Assembly: GCA_013397795.1 (NCBI GenBank)
Contig: VZTJ01005312.1
Location: forward strand, 304,910-368,909
From: Orthonyx spaldingii
Taxonomy: Eukaryota; Chordata; Aves; Passeriformes; Orthonychidae
Direction of reading: 5' to 3'
Length of the DNA: 64,000 nt
Made by a program: the position numbers and the translations under genes. Of the stretch, positions 62,877 to 64,000 are shown piece by piece. Within the stretch, counting starts at the first letter, position 1, and every line of letters starts with the position of its first letter. The notes below the pieces were generated by a model that saw nothing but the letters and a program-made list of their open reading frames with translations, was not told where the DNA came from and ran no database searches.

Positions 62877-64000
62877 GTTTGTCACATACTAGTATGTTTA
62901 ATTAAAGTTTTTAACAAATTAAATAAATAATAACTTTGTATTGTGTGATATGTGCAGAGTACAGAACACAGAATAATTTGCTTGTCATGAATCTCTTGAT
63001 TTATTTGCCTGCATTTTCCTTACTAGTACATTGCCAGCTCTTAAAAACAGTTCTGAAGAGCTGACGCTGTTGTGCTTCTTCTGTCTGCCTTGCTGACTTG
63101 CAGGAGAGATCATGAACTAAACTTGTATTAATCTGAGGTCCATAATGTGGCATGTAATCCTGGTTCTCACTTCTACTCAAAACCACATTAGAGTAGAGGG
63201 GTTATATCTTTTACTTTTGTGGATCTTAGTGTGTTGACAATATACATGAATTTATTGATGTTGCTGTAAGAAAAAAGCAAATTCATCAACTAATGGTTAG
63301 TTAACCCTTCAGCTTTAAAGATTAAAGTAGAAATGTAACTGGTGGTCTTGGAGTGAATTACAACTGCAGTTAGCTCTTGTGATTTGGTTCTTATTTAGAA
63401 AATTTCTCTACCAAACTCTGCTCTATGCAAATACCTTGGAATAGTAATTTTCTAATGATTTTTTTAGCAAAACTTCTAAATAGAGAAATTCCTGTTAGGA
63501 TTATTAAGGATCTTCCTTCTTTAAATTGGAATGAGAAAATCTGAGAATCAGTCAAATGAAGTGAGTGAAACATTTTCAGTGAGTTTAAATGACGAATGCA
63601 TTTTTTGGCAGATGTTATTAGAATTGGTTTAGATAGAAGTCTTCACAGGTGGTTTTCATGGCACTTTAAGAGGTCTGTTGTTTTACCTAAGCAAAGCTGT
63701 GTTTGTACACTTTCAGTTTTTTTAAATAATTTTTACAGAGCTTTAAAAAACATAATATGTGTTGATTTCTGTTTTATATAAAAATTTAACAAAAACTCAT
63801 GATTTATTAATTTTATTATAGGGATTAAGTGTTTGGAAGGTAGGAAGGAAGTAAGGTAGAAAAGTTTACAGAAGTAGTGTTTGTTTATGTAAATGGGTTT
63901 TGGAAGCAGTGTTTCTGATACGGGCCTATATTGTAGTTGTTAAAAAAAACATTTTAAAGTATTTTAAAAAGTTGTTAATCTTTTGGATGTGTCTTAAAAT
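62877..64000 (+). other. ATP9B: ATP9B intron 2 (start; continues past the window)
   Basis: Begins gtttgtcac. AT-rich with no further ATP9B exon visible before the window ends. Confidence 0.85.

Overview
The window looks like a piece of a bird genome, most likely a songbird. It has vertebrate split genes with GT-AG introns, a TATA-less CpG-island promoter, and several CR1 LINE fragments, two of them ending in the CR1-type tail ...gattcta(tga). A long terminal repeat-like element resembles LTRs I associate with songbirds, but that last point is from memory and was not searched. No bacterial-style operons, CRISPR arrays or unusual gene clusters are present. Coding DNA covers only about 2.9 kb of 64 kb.

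Layout. 1-3649: the 3' part of a spalt-like zinc-finger repressor gene on the + strand. It shows the last part of the large exon, a 977-bp phase-0 intron and the terminal coding exon. Synteny with the next gene and the C-terminus make it SALL3. 3650 to about 6260: its AT-rich 3' untranslated region with several candidate poly(A) signals. About 6.3-46.3 kb: a gene-poor intergenic stretch (43.4 kb from the SALL3 stop to the next start codon). It holds a MIR-like SINE, two large microsatellites (15.3 kb and 21.35 kb), a solo-LTR-like element (16.06-17.91 kb) and CR1 copies at 40.0, 45.0 and 46.3 kb. 46.3-47.6 kb: a CpG-island promoter with two assembly gaps and an exact 323-bp tandem duplication that is probably an assembly error. 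47,067-64,000: the 5' end of ATP9B on the + strand, with coding exon 1, a 15.5-kb intron 1 containing a roughly 2.6-kb antisense CR1, coding exon 2 and the start of intron 2.

The two genes are unrelated in job. SALL3 is a nuclear developmental repressor. ATP9B is a P4-type ATPase of the trans-Golgi membrane. They sit side by side because the SALL3-ATP9B order is conserved in vertebrates. The intergenic stretch is a plausible home for SALL3 enhancers, but I cannot show conservation from one sequence. I did not find a convincing new biological system. The observations most worth checking are the duplicated promoter block, the LTR-like element with matching ends and flanking 4-bp repeats, and a cryptic exon with strong splice sites downstream of SALL3.
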